DNA from: Mesostigma viride
Lineage: Eukaryota; Streptophyta; Mesostigmatophyceae; Mesostigmatales; Mesostigmataceae
Length of the DNA: 64,000 bases
NCBI GenBank assembly: GCA_009746045.1
Contig: RPFO01001048.1
Location: 184,204-248,203 of the forward strand
Direction of reading: 5' to 3'
This document shows, piece after piece, positions 31,756 to 42,010 of the stretch. Made by a program: the position numbers and the translations under genes. Below the pieces are notes generated by a model, which was not told the DNA's origin, did no database searches, and saw only the letters and a program-made list of their open reading frames with translations. Position 1 is the first letter of the stretch; every line of letters begins with the position of its first letter.

Positions 31756-31960
31756 CCACCCCACCCACCCACCCTCTCCAACTGCATGTGGACTGCCTCT
31801 CCCAGCGACTCGGCCAGCCGTTTGAGTGTGTTTGGGACCATATGCTGATGCCCATGGATATTACGCGCGCCATCAACCAGGCAACACCAGTGACACTTGA
31901 GCTCCTTGTTATCCTTCTCATCGGATGTACTGACGACACCCTGCACAATTACAGCTCACA

Positions 31961-33090
31961 AGGCAACTAACATGCTGGAGGAACGCATCCGCCGCAGTGG
32001 ACGTCAGTAACGGATGTTGCAATGTTGCTGGAGGGAGGTCAATCGACCGCACCCGTACATACAAGGGGCAATTATTGATGCGTCATACCCAAAACAGGAA
32101 GAAAATGTGGCACAACTAACCTTGCCATCAACATGGATGGACGGAGTTGGAGACCAACTGCAGCGCGGCATTCGCAAGGGCACAGGCTGTGTTGTTCAGC
32201 AGGTCCACCGCTGGACTGCCCGATGCCGAGTCCAGGTTCTTCCTTACACAAACTCTCCACAAGCGTGATTGTCGCGTCCTTGGCTGCCAACTGCGGAAAG
32301 GAGGCCAGTGCTCGCTTCAGCAGGAACTCGGCAATTGCAATCACGGTGGGCCCTGGCACGATTTGCAGGCCTACACATGCTTGCCCCGCATGTGCCTCCC
32401 CCACGTGTGCATCCACCGCAGTTGACGTGCTCGCTCGCAGCTCCCACTACCGCTGGCTTCGTTGCCATGTTCCTCCACCCGTTGCCTCTTGCATCTTAGC
32501 TGTTCCTCGCGCTTCTCCGCAGCCTCTCTTTCCCTCTCTTCCTCTCTCTTTTCTGCTGCCGTTCATGCCTTGCTCCAGATATAGATGTGGCTGCTTAGGC
32601 GTTCAATCTGCATCACAGAATTGGACGATATGCACGTCAAAGGAAAGCCAACCAAGCAGCAACATTACCAACAATGTAGCGGGAGGGTCAGTGCAGAGGC
32701 CAGCAACATAACTGCCTTAGTCTTGTACTCCTACCATACACATTAGGGAAGACTGCTGGCATGGCAGCCTGCATCACAGCAATGAATTGCCGCCAACTAA
32801 AATAAGAGAGTGACTCACCGCTACTCTTCCCTGAAGCCGACTGGTCACACCTCCATTGTGGCGTTGTTTTACCACTTTAAGGCTCTTCCACAGCGTGCGA
32901 TTTTGTTGATGCCATTTTCTCAATTCCTGTAGCATATATTTTGCCCCCGCCGCACGCTTCCATGGGTTGCCATGTACATCATACTTTGCTGATGCTGCAG
33001 AGAAGTCAAGCGGTTCTTTGCATTCCCTCACCTGTATTCAACGGCAACGCCAAAACGGAATGCCAACGAATGCGGAGCGGGGGAACAAGG
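31961..33090. other. Unassigned interior of the insertion
   Basis: No recognised gene. A minus-strand frame at 33,031-32,774 (86 codons, with KYDVHGNPWKRAAGAKYML and a WHQQNRTLWKSLK segment) has protein-like composition but no family I know. Frames at 32,072-32,700 overlap one another on both strands and are not convincing. Confidence 0.35.
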
Positions 33091-33093
33091 CAT

Positions 33094-33670
33094 AAATCAA
33101 CGCATGGTGAACCGGCAGATGCTGAGGCAGACACGACAATGCACTGGGTGCATGGCAACCATGTGAACACTGATGGTAGCACTCACATGCCTAACAAGCA
33201 TTTTCTTTGTTTCCCCTGGGTTAGAGTGTAAGGCCTATGCCAACCAAGGTAAACAACAAAACAACACATCCTAAACTGCCCTAACTGACATGGGCAACAA
33301 ACATGGCCAATGGAGGACAAGGAACCAAGTAGGATCATCCAACAGGATCATGGTATTATGGCAGCTTGCATGCAGTAAATTACATCAAGCATGGTTGGCT
33401 CAGCACATTGAAGTATTGTCACATCATTAGAACAAGGGAAAGTCAGAAATCAACGCATGGTGAACCGGCAGATGATGAGGCAGACACGACAATGCACTTG
33501 GTGCATGGCAACTATGTGAACACTGATGGTAGCATTCACATGCCTAACAAGCATTTTCTCTGTTTCCCCTGGGTTAGAGTGTAAGGCCTATGCCAACCCA
33601 GCTAAACAACAAAACAACACATCCTAAACTGCGCTAACTGACATGGGCAACAAACATGGCCAATGGACAC
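33094..33670 (+). repeat. Direct repeat with 353-bp offset
   Basis: The block from AAATCAACGCATGGTGAACC to GCAACAAACATGGCCAATGG occurs twice (from 33,094 and from 33,447), with about 20 scattered differences. The spacer between the copies is unrelated. Confidence 0.85.
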
Positions 33671-33879
33671 AACACCTTGAAATGGCCTTTTTTTTACATA
33701 AATTATGGCCCATGGCAAGTTTATTGTCCGATTGACCTAGGATTGGATCCCACCACTCCCCGGGATGTGTCTGGCTAGTGGTGGAGTAGTTGAGTCAAAA
33801 TGTTAAGTTTACATGGTACTCCCTGCTTAAGTTAACTCCAGATCCAAGGCCAAAACTGGCCACCTAAACCACTTGCACT

Positions 33880-35700
33880 TGCATAGAAACAATAGTTGAT
33901 CTCAGATTATGCTGTAACTTTGCAGTGGTGATGAATAATAGTTGTTCTGACCTTGTACAAAGTTCTACGCCATTTGGAGCCCTAGTTGGTGACAAATGCT
34001 AGCAAAATTTTGCTAGCATTTGTCATTAATGGCCATTTAAAATCAATATTTAACCCAAATAATGTCAGAATGCCACCAAAACTTATTGCCATCATGCCAG
34101 CACCTGAAGCAAGGTCTCAACAAGTCATGAGCAGAAATTCAGATCATGCAGAGCCCAAAATGGTGACATTTGCCAGCAATTGTCACCATTTTTTGCTTTT
34201 TTACCCACAATTTTAACAACATTACCCACCAAAACATTCTCCAAGCTGGGGCGCATCATTTAAATCTTTGCAGGCAACTCAAGAATGACTAGTACAAACA
34301 GTGTGCAAAACCTTGGTGCATGTGAATGCCTGAGTGGTGACCATTGCTAGCAGAATCCATCATGTAAGGTAGGCATTGCCAGTATGCCACAAAGCTGTGA
34401 TGTGCAGTGCATGTCCATATGTATACCCCATGACACCGTGCCTCTAAACTACTTGGCACATTGCAAAATGGGAAGGAAAGGTGAATAATACATGCCACAT
34501 CACTAACACAGCCATTTGAATGCTACCAACACGCACCATGCATGATATACACTGCGTGTACAGTAATACATGTCGAGAATATGCCGAGCGAGCATATCAA
34601 GGTGCAGTGACCCCAACGCTGGCACATGTCACCTGGCATCCACGTATGCTCACATGATATGGCATTGGCATATCCCATGTCTCCATCTCTTGCACTTTGT
34701 GCGCACCAAGCCACCCATGCAGTCGCCCACCCATGCAGCCACCTGGCCACCCACCCACACAACTGCTCACACACTCGCGCGCCCGTGCACCCAGACAGCC
34801 ACCTGTCCTCCCACCCAGTGACCCACCCACCAAGCCAGCCGCGCACGTGCTTACCCAACTTATACAACCATGCGTGCACCTAGGCACCCAACCACCTACC
34901 AACCCACTTGGACATCCACCCACCCACCAAGGCACCTGCGCAACCCACACACCAACTAGGTAATAAGCAGGCATTCCCCCATCCAATGAGCCAACCACCC
35001 AACCACCCAACCACCTAAACACCCAGCCAGCTGGCCCCATATGCACCCGTCCGGCCACCCACAGTTGACCCACCCACGCACCTACCCACTCAACCATTCA
35101 CTGCCCCCACACCCTTATACCCACTGACCCACCCACTGACCCACCCACACATGCATTTTCTCAGCCAGCACCCCGGCACCTACCTCACCCCAAACCTGCA
35201 CAGCCCTTCACCCGTGATAGGTGAGTCGGTCCCAACCATAAACCCATCCACGCATCCATATCTGTGCGCCCACCCGTCCATCTACCCGTCCCTTCGCCCA
35301 CCCACCCACATCTAGTCATCTACACATCCACCAGCCACCAGCCACCAATGGCCCACCCACCAACCCACACACACACATACATCCCTAACCAACCAACCAC
35401 CAACACACCACCCTCAAAAACGTGCAGTTGTTTCACTCATGCATCCAACAACCCACCCACTTCAAAGTCCCCAAAGCCTATCATCACCCAGCCACCTGGG
35501 CATCTGCCAATAACCGACCGCCCTTGCACTCATCCACCCACCATGACCAGCCAGCCAGCCACCCACCCTCTCCAACTGCCTGTGCTCCCACCTACGCAGC
35601 CAGCCATTTACCAAAGCATCCACCTATCAGCCACCCACCTGCCATTGAACCCACCCACGCCTAGGCATCCCTTGAAGCATCTATAGCCCAAGCCTCCCAC
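33880..35700. repeat. Segmental duplication, copy 2, with CCCA-rich satellite
   Basis: Second copy of the 29,860-31,960 block. It keeps the CCACCCA satellite (about 34,700-35,690) but lacks the CCCT microsatellite and the LINE-A tail. Identity is visibly lower than between the 353-bp repeats, so this duplication is older. Confidence 0.75.
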
Positions 35701-36779
35701 CCAAGGCTCTCTGGGCAATCAAACAACCAAACAACCAATCACCCAGCTATACAACCACCTAACCACCTAACCACTCAACAACACAATCACCGAACCACCT
35801 AACTACCCAACACCCAAACCAGCCAGGCATGTGCCCGCCTCGCATGCCCTCACCATTGCAACACCCCATACACGCCCCGCTCACCTAGCCAGCCACACAC
35901 CCAGCCAGTCTCCTGCTCAACTCACGCATGAAGGCAATATCAGCCATGCATGGCCTCACCTTGCATCACTTGCATTGCCTGGTTAATTTGCATGAGACAG
36001 TTTCCATCTCATTGTCAGCAACTGAAAAGGCTCTTTCTTCACAGTAATGAATAAGCTACAACGTTGGAAACGTTCTCCCATCCCTCTTTAAAACAGTCTT
36101 TAAATCAGAAAGACAAGGGCAAATCTCTGGACAAGGTGGCAATAACCACTGCACCATGCTCTTGAGAAAGTCTTAACAACCCAGCTTTCTACCCTTTTAG
36201 AAGCTGCCTTGCGTTAGCAACGATTCTGGGCCCTCTGGCTCGCTCACCTGGCTTAATCTGCGCTTCTTTATGGCTGCCGGGATATGCGAAGCTTGGGCCG
36301 AGGGTGTCGTGGCGAGGTCGTCTGCCCGACTCATCACTTCTCGAAACCGCACTGCCGACTAATAAAAACGATGCCCCCCTTTGCCTTTTGTATCTGGCGT
36401 CAAAAGAACAATGAACTCGCTTGGAAACACTGTCGCAAAGAGCTTCCTACAGGCATTATAAGCAATTTTCGCAGCTTTTACCGCACTTACTGCACATCCG
36501 GAAGACCATTAGCGGCCTTCGCGCGGAATCTTGGGCACGCCATATCTTCTGCTGGCTCATTGCCGCAGGCTGGCAGTATAGGAAGGTCGGGCATAGCCTA
36601 AAGAGCTGATTATCTGACGACAAAGATATGCATTGCATGAAGCAAGAAACAGACGGATTTCGCACCCCCATATTTATTCACGTCAATGCCGGACAATTAA
36701 AAGCGAAACTCAAAAAACGAAAACACTAACGTTTTCGGGAATATTATAACGAACAAGCTGAGCTGCCAGCTATGTCGCG
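35701..36779. other. Unassigned right interior of the insertion
   Basis: CAACCACCTAA-type degenerate repeats run to about 35,900, then ordinary sequence with short open frames. A plus frame at 36,284-36,601 has no recognisable content. Nothing further seen. Confidence 0.4.
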
Positions 36780-37090
36780 GTTTACGATCCAGTTAACGAT
36801 AACGGCTCCGTAACCGCCCCAGTGCCTAATATTGGGGCAGCTATGGCGCCGTAACCACTACCTGACCCGTCCCGTATACCCCAACGTAACCTGAACCGAA
36901 GCCGTTCACGCCCCCGTAAACATAACCGGCCCAGTTACTGGGCCGTACCGAATCTCGGGGCCAATATTCCGAATGGTACCGTAACCCGTCCGGTAACCCA
37001 AACCGCCAACGAATACGGACCCGTAACCTGGCCCGTCGAAGTTACCGGGCAGGTTACGGGGGCGTCGAAGTTACCGGACAGGTTACGGGG
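36780..37090. repeat. Right subterminal GTAACC/GTTACC-rich array
   Basis: Mirrors the left array: repeated CCGTAACC, GTTACCGG and GGTTACGG words up to the right CACTA terminus, ending with two near-identical GTTACCGG-CAGGTTACGG blocks. Confidence 0.75.
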
Positions 37091-37111
37091 GCTTCAAATT
37101 AACTCCTAGTG

Positions 37112-39356
37112 CAGGGTGGCAACATTTGCGAATAGCATGTGGCGGGAGGTCGGGGCCCGGGACCAGCTGCGCCAAGGCCGACTGGATGCGTTCGTCGTGG
37201 CCCTCGGCGGCCAGCCGGACCTGAGCCGGAAGAGCGCCCCGGAGCCAGTGAACGACGCGAGGGTGAGCGCAAAACCACAGAAGCAGACCCTTGGTCTGCG
37301 AATCATGAAGGCGCGCAATCCAGGGCAGTACCTCAGTGCGTGCCTCGAGGGCGGCCCGCAGAGCATCGATGACAAACGCGGGGTCGCCAACCGGAACGCC
37401 GAGGACATCCAACCCATGGAGGCGCTCGTCCCGGCCCAAGAGCTGGGGCGGAAAGCCGGAGCAATCACCTTGGGGCGAGTACACCGCGCACTTGGCCAGG
37501 GTCAACTGGAGGTTGATGTCGGCCACCGCGGTCTGCAGTGCCAGCAGAGCCGCGGTGGTGTCCGGCACAGGGCCCAGAAGGTAGATATCATCCAAGTAGG
37601 CCTGAATAGCGACTGCCGGGTGGGCAGCATGGACCGCTTGGAGGCAACCCTGGAGGGGGGCGGCAAAGTACAGGGGTCCCAGGGGGTCCCCTTGCTGGGT
37701 GCCCGACCGCGACAGCAGGCCGCCGCGAGTGCCGTCCTCCATGATGTGAACCAGTTGGCCGGGCTGGCCGTAGCACACGGCTGTCCAAGCGTACAAGTCC
37801 TCGAAGGACTCCATGACGGCCGCAAACATGCTGGCGCGGGACAGACTGTTGAACGCGTTGTGGCAGTCGACCTTGACGACAGCGTGGGTGGGGTGGGCCT
37901 CGAGGTAGGCCTGCACCGAATGGATGAGGATATCCGCCCCGCCTGGAGTCGTCACCCCCAGCTGGGCCGCCACCGAGGTCTCACCCGCTGCGAGGGGCGG
38001 GCAGAAAAAGGCACGGAGCTCGGGCGCCTTTTGGCGGCAGATCACTTTGCCCACGAGCTTGCGGAGCACCTCACCGCAGGCGATCGGGCGCACCTTGCCC
38101 TCGGGGGGGGCAAGACACCCTGGAGCAGAGCGAGGAGGCGAGCGCCCGCTAACCACTCGCGCGCAGCGGGAGGAACGCGACCAGCCGCCAGGTCAATGAG
38201 GGTGTCAAAGAGAATGTCCTCGCCCCCATGCCCCACCAGGACCTCCAAGTGTTCGTAGCGCCAGCCCGACGGCCCGGTAGAGGAAGCCCGCGGGACCGCA
38301 CGCATCACCTCCAGGAAGCAGTCGCGGTCCAGCCGGAGGGGGGCCGGCAGGGGGTCCGGCACGGGCAGCTGGAATCCGGGCTCCGCAGGGTGAAGAGCCT
38401 CCAAGGCCGCCAGGGTAGCCGCATTGGCGGGGGCCAGCTTGGCCATTTCCAAGCGGGTCATGGCCCGGCTGAGCTGCCCCTCGCGGACGAGGCGGATGAC
38501 GTCGGCGGCCACCCGCTCGAAGTTGACCTCCCCCGACAGCCGGGCCGTGCGCGGGGGCGGCACGCCAAACAGCCCCTCCCAGTCCCCCTGCAGAAAGCGT
38601 CGGCAACGGGCAATAACCGCACCCTGGAGGCCGCGCACACCACGCCCGAGAGGGGTGAGGAGCAGGCGGGGGGTCACCATGTGCAGTTTAAAGCCCAGCG
38701 GGTCGTCCGGAGCGGCGTGCATGCGCCGGAGAGAAACGATTGCACATTGCGCGAAAAGGCTACGCGCGCGGTGGGGGAGGTCGGTCAGGGTAGACGTCGG
38801 GTTGATGGCGCATGCATCCCAGGGAACCGTGTCAAGCCAACGCCAACTGGCCGAGTAGTCGGGCGGCGGGGGCTGGGAGCCGGTGGGAGCCGAGGCGGGA
38901 GGGGGGGGGGGCCGGGACTGCTGGCCGGTTGAGGGGCCGTTGAGCAACACAGGCGCGCGCGTGCTGAGCGCGCCCGTGAATGGAGTACACCCGCTGGCAG
39001 TGAGCTTCCGGGCACCGGTAACAGCTCATGGCCTGCAGATCCGCCGCGCCGAGATCGGGGTGCACAGCGCGAAGGTGCTGGCAGAGGAGGTTACGGTTGT
39101 GGAACACACCAGCACACGGGGACCCCGTGGGAAGCAGCACGGCACACCGGTGAAGGCCGTCGGCGGCCGGGCGCTGAGTGGCGGGGAGCGGCGCCAGCAA
39201 AGGCAGGACGTGGGGCCTGCGGCGTCTCCCCAGCCGGGCCGGCAGGCGCGCGCACCACGACCCGACCAGCGCCCGGCATGCCCGCCGGGGCCACGGAGGA
39301 GGCAGTGCCCACCGGGGAGACCCCCAGCGGAGGGGGATCGAGAACGCCCAATATAT
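37112..39356 (-). pseudogene. LINE-B 5' half: Cys/His region and reverse transcriptase
   Basis: Read leftward from 39,356. A Cys/His-rich segment (CQHLRAVHP, then CPEAHCQRVYSIHGRAQH) at about 39,130-38,950 suits the N-terminal nucleic-acid-binding fingers of such elements. Next is a linker with STGPSGWRYEHL (RT block 0), then from 38,156 RPIACGEVLRKLVGK, VKVDCHNAFNSLSR (motif A), SGTQQGDPLGPLYFA (motif B) and AYLDDIYLLG (catalytic YLDD). Known role: target-primed reverse transcription. Breaks: a frame change at the G8 run 38,103-38,110, and one extra base near 37,130 shortly before the insertion. With 23,870-22,560 it makes a nearly full-length element. Confidence 0.88.
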
Positions 39357-40430
39357 ATAACTCCCTCGGTCGCCTCCGTTCAATCTCCCGCCGCATTCCC
39401 TGCTCGCGTCATCGATAAACACCAGAAAACCTACGCGGGTATTCTGCACACGGCTGATTGGATTGCTCTTTTCGCGGACCTCAACGCCCAGGGACGTGCG
39501 TGGCTGTTCTCGCTTTCCTTGCGGAGTGTGGGCTCGGCGTACCTTCGTGCTCTTCCCATGGCCCCCCCATTCGCCTTGGCTCCCAGCCACTACTCGGTGG
39601 CGCTCCGGCACCAGCTATTTGCCCCGCAGCCTCTTGTTCCGGCCGGGCGGCCTTGTGGTAGCTGTGGGCAGCCGCTGGATCCCACGGGGACTCACTACCT
39701 TTCCTGCATGGGGGCCAACAGAATCAGAATTGGTATTTGTATTTGCACACTGTCCTCCTGACGGTGGTGCTCGCCATGATTCGGTCGGTTTTCCCCCACG
39801 CGAACATCCGGTCCGAGGATGCGGATGGCGCTGCCTTCTATTCCCCCAACCACCGGCCTGACATCGTGGTGCTGGACTTTGAGGGGGTGGCCGGCATCTG
39901 CTTATCGACGTTTCGGTGGCGCGGCCCTTGGCTCTTAGCCACGTGGCTGGGGCCTCCCTCACGGCAGGTTACACGGCGGACCGGGCGGAGCGGGCCAAGC
40001 TCCTGGCCCACGGCGACGTCGGGCACCATCGTGTGGTGCCCTTTGTCCTGGAGGAGTTTGGGGCCATGGGGCCCCTGACCTCCGCCTTCTTCAAGGAGTC
40101 ATTGCCGGCTCCGGGAGGACCGGCTGGACCTGGAGGGCCAGCGGGCCCCATGGTCGGCGCGGACCTGGACGTCATATTCGGGCGTCAGCGCTTGTCGGTG
40201 GCGCTGACTCGGGCCATGGCTGACATCATGCTCCGCCGTACGCGGGCTGATTTTGCGGTGCAGCAGGGCTATTAGGTTCCTCCCGTTAGGAGTTTCCATT
40301 GGTCTTATCGTAGTATAGAGATTTGACATGGCTCTGTATAGAGGTTTATAGCTGGGCGTTTGCTTTGGTTTGAGTGATTTCACTCTGCTGTAAGTAATTA
40401 TATTATTATAACATATATAACCCAACCAAA
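39357..40430 (+). pseudogene. 5'-truncated LINE-B copy, head-to-head with the first
   Basis: Begins abruptly with CTCCCTCGGTCGCCTCC, a point internal to LINE-B (compare 23,620 on the minus strand), and runs through the same thumb-end block, the CGSCGQPLDPTGTHYL zinc knuckle, NHRPDIVVLDF and the 3' tail to about 40,430. Small differences from the 22,560-23,870 copy include a missing base after the zinc knuckle (near 39,715) that shifts frame and an expanded GPAGPGGPAGP stretch near 40,120. It is a separate, dead insertion at the 5' edge of the minus-strand copy. Confidence 0.85.
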
Positions 40431-40442
40431 CGATACCTGATT

Positions 40443-40960
40443 GACCTGGATTTTTGTGCATTGTCTAAACTAGTGATGTCAAGCCTGCATGCAAATTTCT
40501 AGCCTCGACTGGGCACGCCTTGTATGAAAACTGCCATTAATTTTTGTATAAAATGCAAAAATCGCGCATTTTTGGTACAATTTGCTGACAAATTGCCATC
40601 AAATGACACCTGATTGACCTGGATGTTTGAGCAATGTCTAAACTGTTAGTGATAAGCATTCGTGCAAATTTCCAGCCTCAACTGAGCACATCTTGTATGG
40701 AAACTGCGATGAGTTGGGGTGAAAAAGGAGAAAAACGCGCGTTTTTCCTAACATTTGGTGACAAACTGTCATCAACTGATATAGTATGAACCTGGATTTT
40801 TGTGCAATGTCTAAAATAGTGATTTTAAGCATGCATGCAAATTTCCAGGCTCAATTGGGCACATCTTGCATGGAAACCGCAACAATATGTGGTAAAAAAC
40901 GCGAAAAACGTGCGTTTTTGCTAGCATTTGATGGCAATTTGTCACCAAATGGGGTCAGAT
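40443..40960 (+). repeat. 173-bp satellite, three monomers
   Basis: The word ACCTGGAT recurs at 40,444, 40,617 and 40,790, giving two exact 173-base periods. Monomers share AATGTCTAAA, CATGCAAATTTCCAG, GGGCACATCTTG and AACGCG..GTTTTT blocks but differ at many sites. It is related to the inverted array at 49,985-50,530. Confidence 0.9.
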
Positions 40961-41270
40961 GACCATGGGACCTGGTGCACAGTTGGAAGTCATGGGCGTG
41001 AGCCTACTTGCAAGCAGCCAGGTCAGAAGCTCTTTATTTGCATATAAGAAGGCATTTGTTTGTATTAAAATCTGGAAAATCGCTAAAAATAGACCTGCCA
41101 AAAATAGACCAACTGAGGTCAGAAAAATCTGGGAAAATCAATTCCTTCTACTAGAGTCCTGAACATGCTGCCTACCAGTATCTAGCATGTTTGGACTTCT
41201 TTTGCTCCGTGCAGGGCTTATAAGGGCATTTTTTGGCACTTTCATACCGTTGTGTGACGGCGGAGCTCAT
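40961..41270 (+). repeat. Satellite-flanking repeat, matches 49,640-49,984 inverted
   Basis: From GACCATGGGACCTGGTGCAC through TTTGCATATAAGAAGG, AAAAATAGACC and CATGCTGCCTACCAG to TTTGGCACTTTCATACC, matched in reverse complement at 49,687-49,984. Since satellite plus flank are found together twice, they form one dispersed unit of about 800 bases. Confidence 0.85.
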
Positions 41271-41528
41271 AACTTTCACGTTTGAGCATCGAATTTAGCC
41301 GTGAATATCACAATCACTTCGTCTTTCTAAGACGCACATATGCTGATATAATTTTCCGACGCTATTACGCAATATATGGCGAACAAACGCGCCTCGACGC
41401 AACGCAGCCTGGCGGCTGCGCTCGGCAATGAAAATACGTCTGCAGCCCCGGCTGCAGCCTCGCCCTCAGGTCCGGCAGGCAGCGGTGACACTAGTCGGGC
41501 ACTGGTGGTCGCCCCGCACCCCCCCGGG

Positions 41529-42010
41529 AGTTAGGTTAAATAGTGTGACGGACCGATTTGCCTCAGTTAATTCGGCCGAATGAACTTGGGTGCTCGGAAG
41601 TGGTTATTCCGGGCAAAATAGTGTTCCGGACCGATTTGCCTCAGTGGGCAAAAGGTTCCGGCACTATTTAACCTAACTAAAACCTGTGCACCTTGGAGGT
41701 CAGGGGTTCGAATCCTCACTGAGGCAGTTCCGGCGCAATATTATTTGCGTGCTCAGCGGCCCAGGCGGATGTCTCGGGCTCTTCGTCCCCCCTCCACGAG
41801 GCCAGGTTTTAGTTAGGTTAAATAGTGCCGGAACCTTTTGCCCACTGAGGCAAATCGGTCCGTCACACTATTTTGCCCGGAATAACCACTTCCGAGCACC
41901 CAATCGGCCGAATTAACTTGGGTGCTCGGAAGTGGTTATTCCGGGCAAAATAGTGTGACGGACCGATTTGCCTCAGTGGGCAAAAGGTTCCGGCACTATT
42001 TAACCTAACT
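41529..42010. mobile_element. 482-bp foldback element with 5-bp duplication
   Basis: The termini are inverted repeats AGTTAGGTTAAATAGTG, flanked by CCGGG on both sides (41,524-41,528 and 42,011-42,015). Excision with one CCGGG restores the ORF1 frame exactly. The interior holds three long arms: a direct one (about 41,590-41,680), its inverse (about 41,812-41,902) and another direct one (41,925-42,010), so the single strand can fold into long hairpins. No coding region. The superfamily is not clear; a 5-bp duplication is not diagnostic. Confidence 0.8.
41680..41728 (+). other. tRNA-like 3' half within the foldback element
   Basis: GGTTCGAATCC at 41,704-41,714 is an exact Pol III B-box/T-arm core, followed by CTGAGGC and A, which can pair with GCCTCAG upstream at about 41,639 as a 7-bp acceptor-like stem. 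The intervening sequence does not form D and anticodon arms, so this is not an intact tRNA gene. It may be a tRNA-derived relic. Confidence 0.4.

Larger units (their letters stand above)
29860..31960. repeat. Segmental duplication, copy 1, with CCCA-rich satellite
   Basis: Parallels 33,880-35,700 at an offset of roughly 3.9-4.0 kb. Shared blocks include CTTGTACAA...CATTTGGAGCCCT, AACTACTT...GGCACATTGCAAAATGGG, GCTGGCACATGTCACCTGGC and a long stretch of degenerate CCACCCA units. A LINE-A 3' end (30,020-30,185, minus strand) sits only in this copy, so it arrived after the duplication or was lost from the other. Confidence 0.75.
23871..37111. mobile_element. 13.24-kb CACTA-like insertion splitting LINE-B
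   Basis: Both ends carry the same 16-bp inverted terminus CACTAGGAGTTAATTT, starting with the CACTA that names the EnSpm superfamily. CA flanks each side (23,869-23,870 and 37,112-37,113). Removing the element plus one CA rejoins the minus-strand LINE-B frame at ANVATL and PARMGG, a conserved non-LTR block, which supports exact boundaries. Dense GTTACC/GTAACC arrays occupy both subterminal regions, also a CACTA habit. The interior is nearly all tandem repeats; no transposase is visible, so it is non-autonomous or eroded. Confidence 0.8.

Noticed and set aside
30752-35686. Pro/His/Thr-rich frames in both duplicated blocks
   Set aside because: They translate the CCACCCA satellite.
37116-38258. 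380-codon plus-strand frame
   Set aside because: Antisense shadow of the LINE-B reverse transcriptase, whose motifs are clear on the minus strand.
38883-39761. 292-codon plus-strand frame
   Set aside because: A chimera: its first part is antisense to LINE-B's 5' region and only the part from 39,357 is genuine LINE-B 3' sequence.
37112-40430. Twin-priming 5' inversion of one LINE-B insertion
   Set aside because: The inverted arm continues past the 13-kb insertion to its own 3' end at 22,560, so two separate copies are required.
41639-41728. Intact tRNA gene
   Set aside because: A B-box and acceptor-like stem exist, but no D or anticodon arm can be formed.
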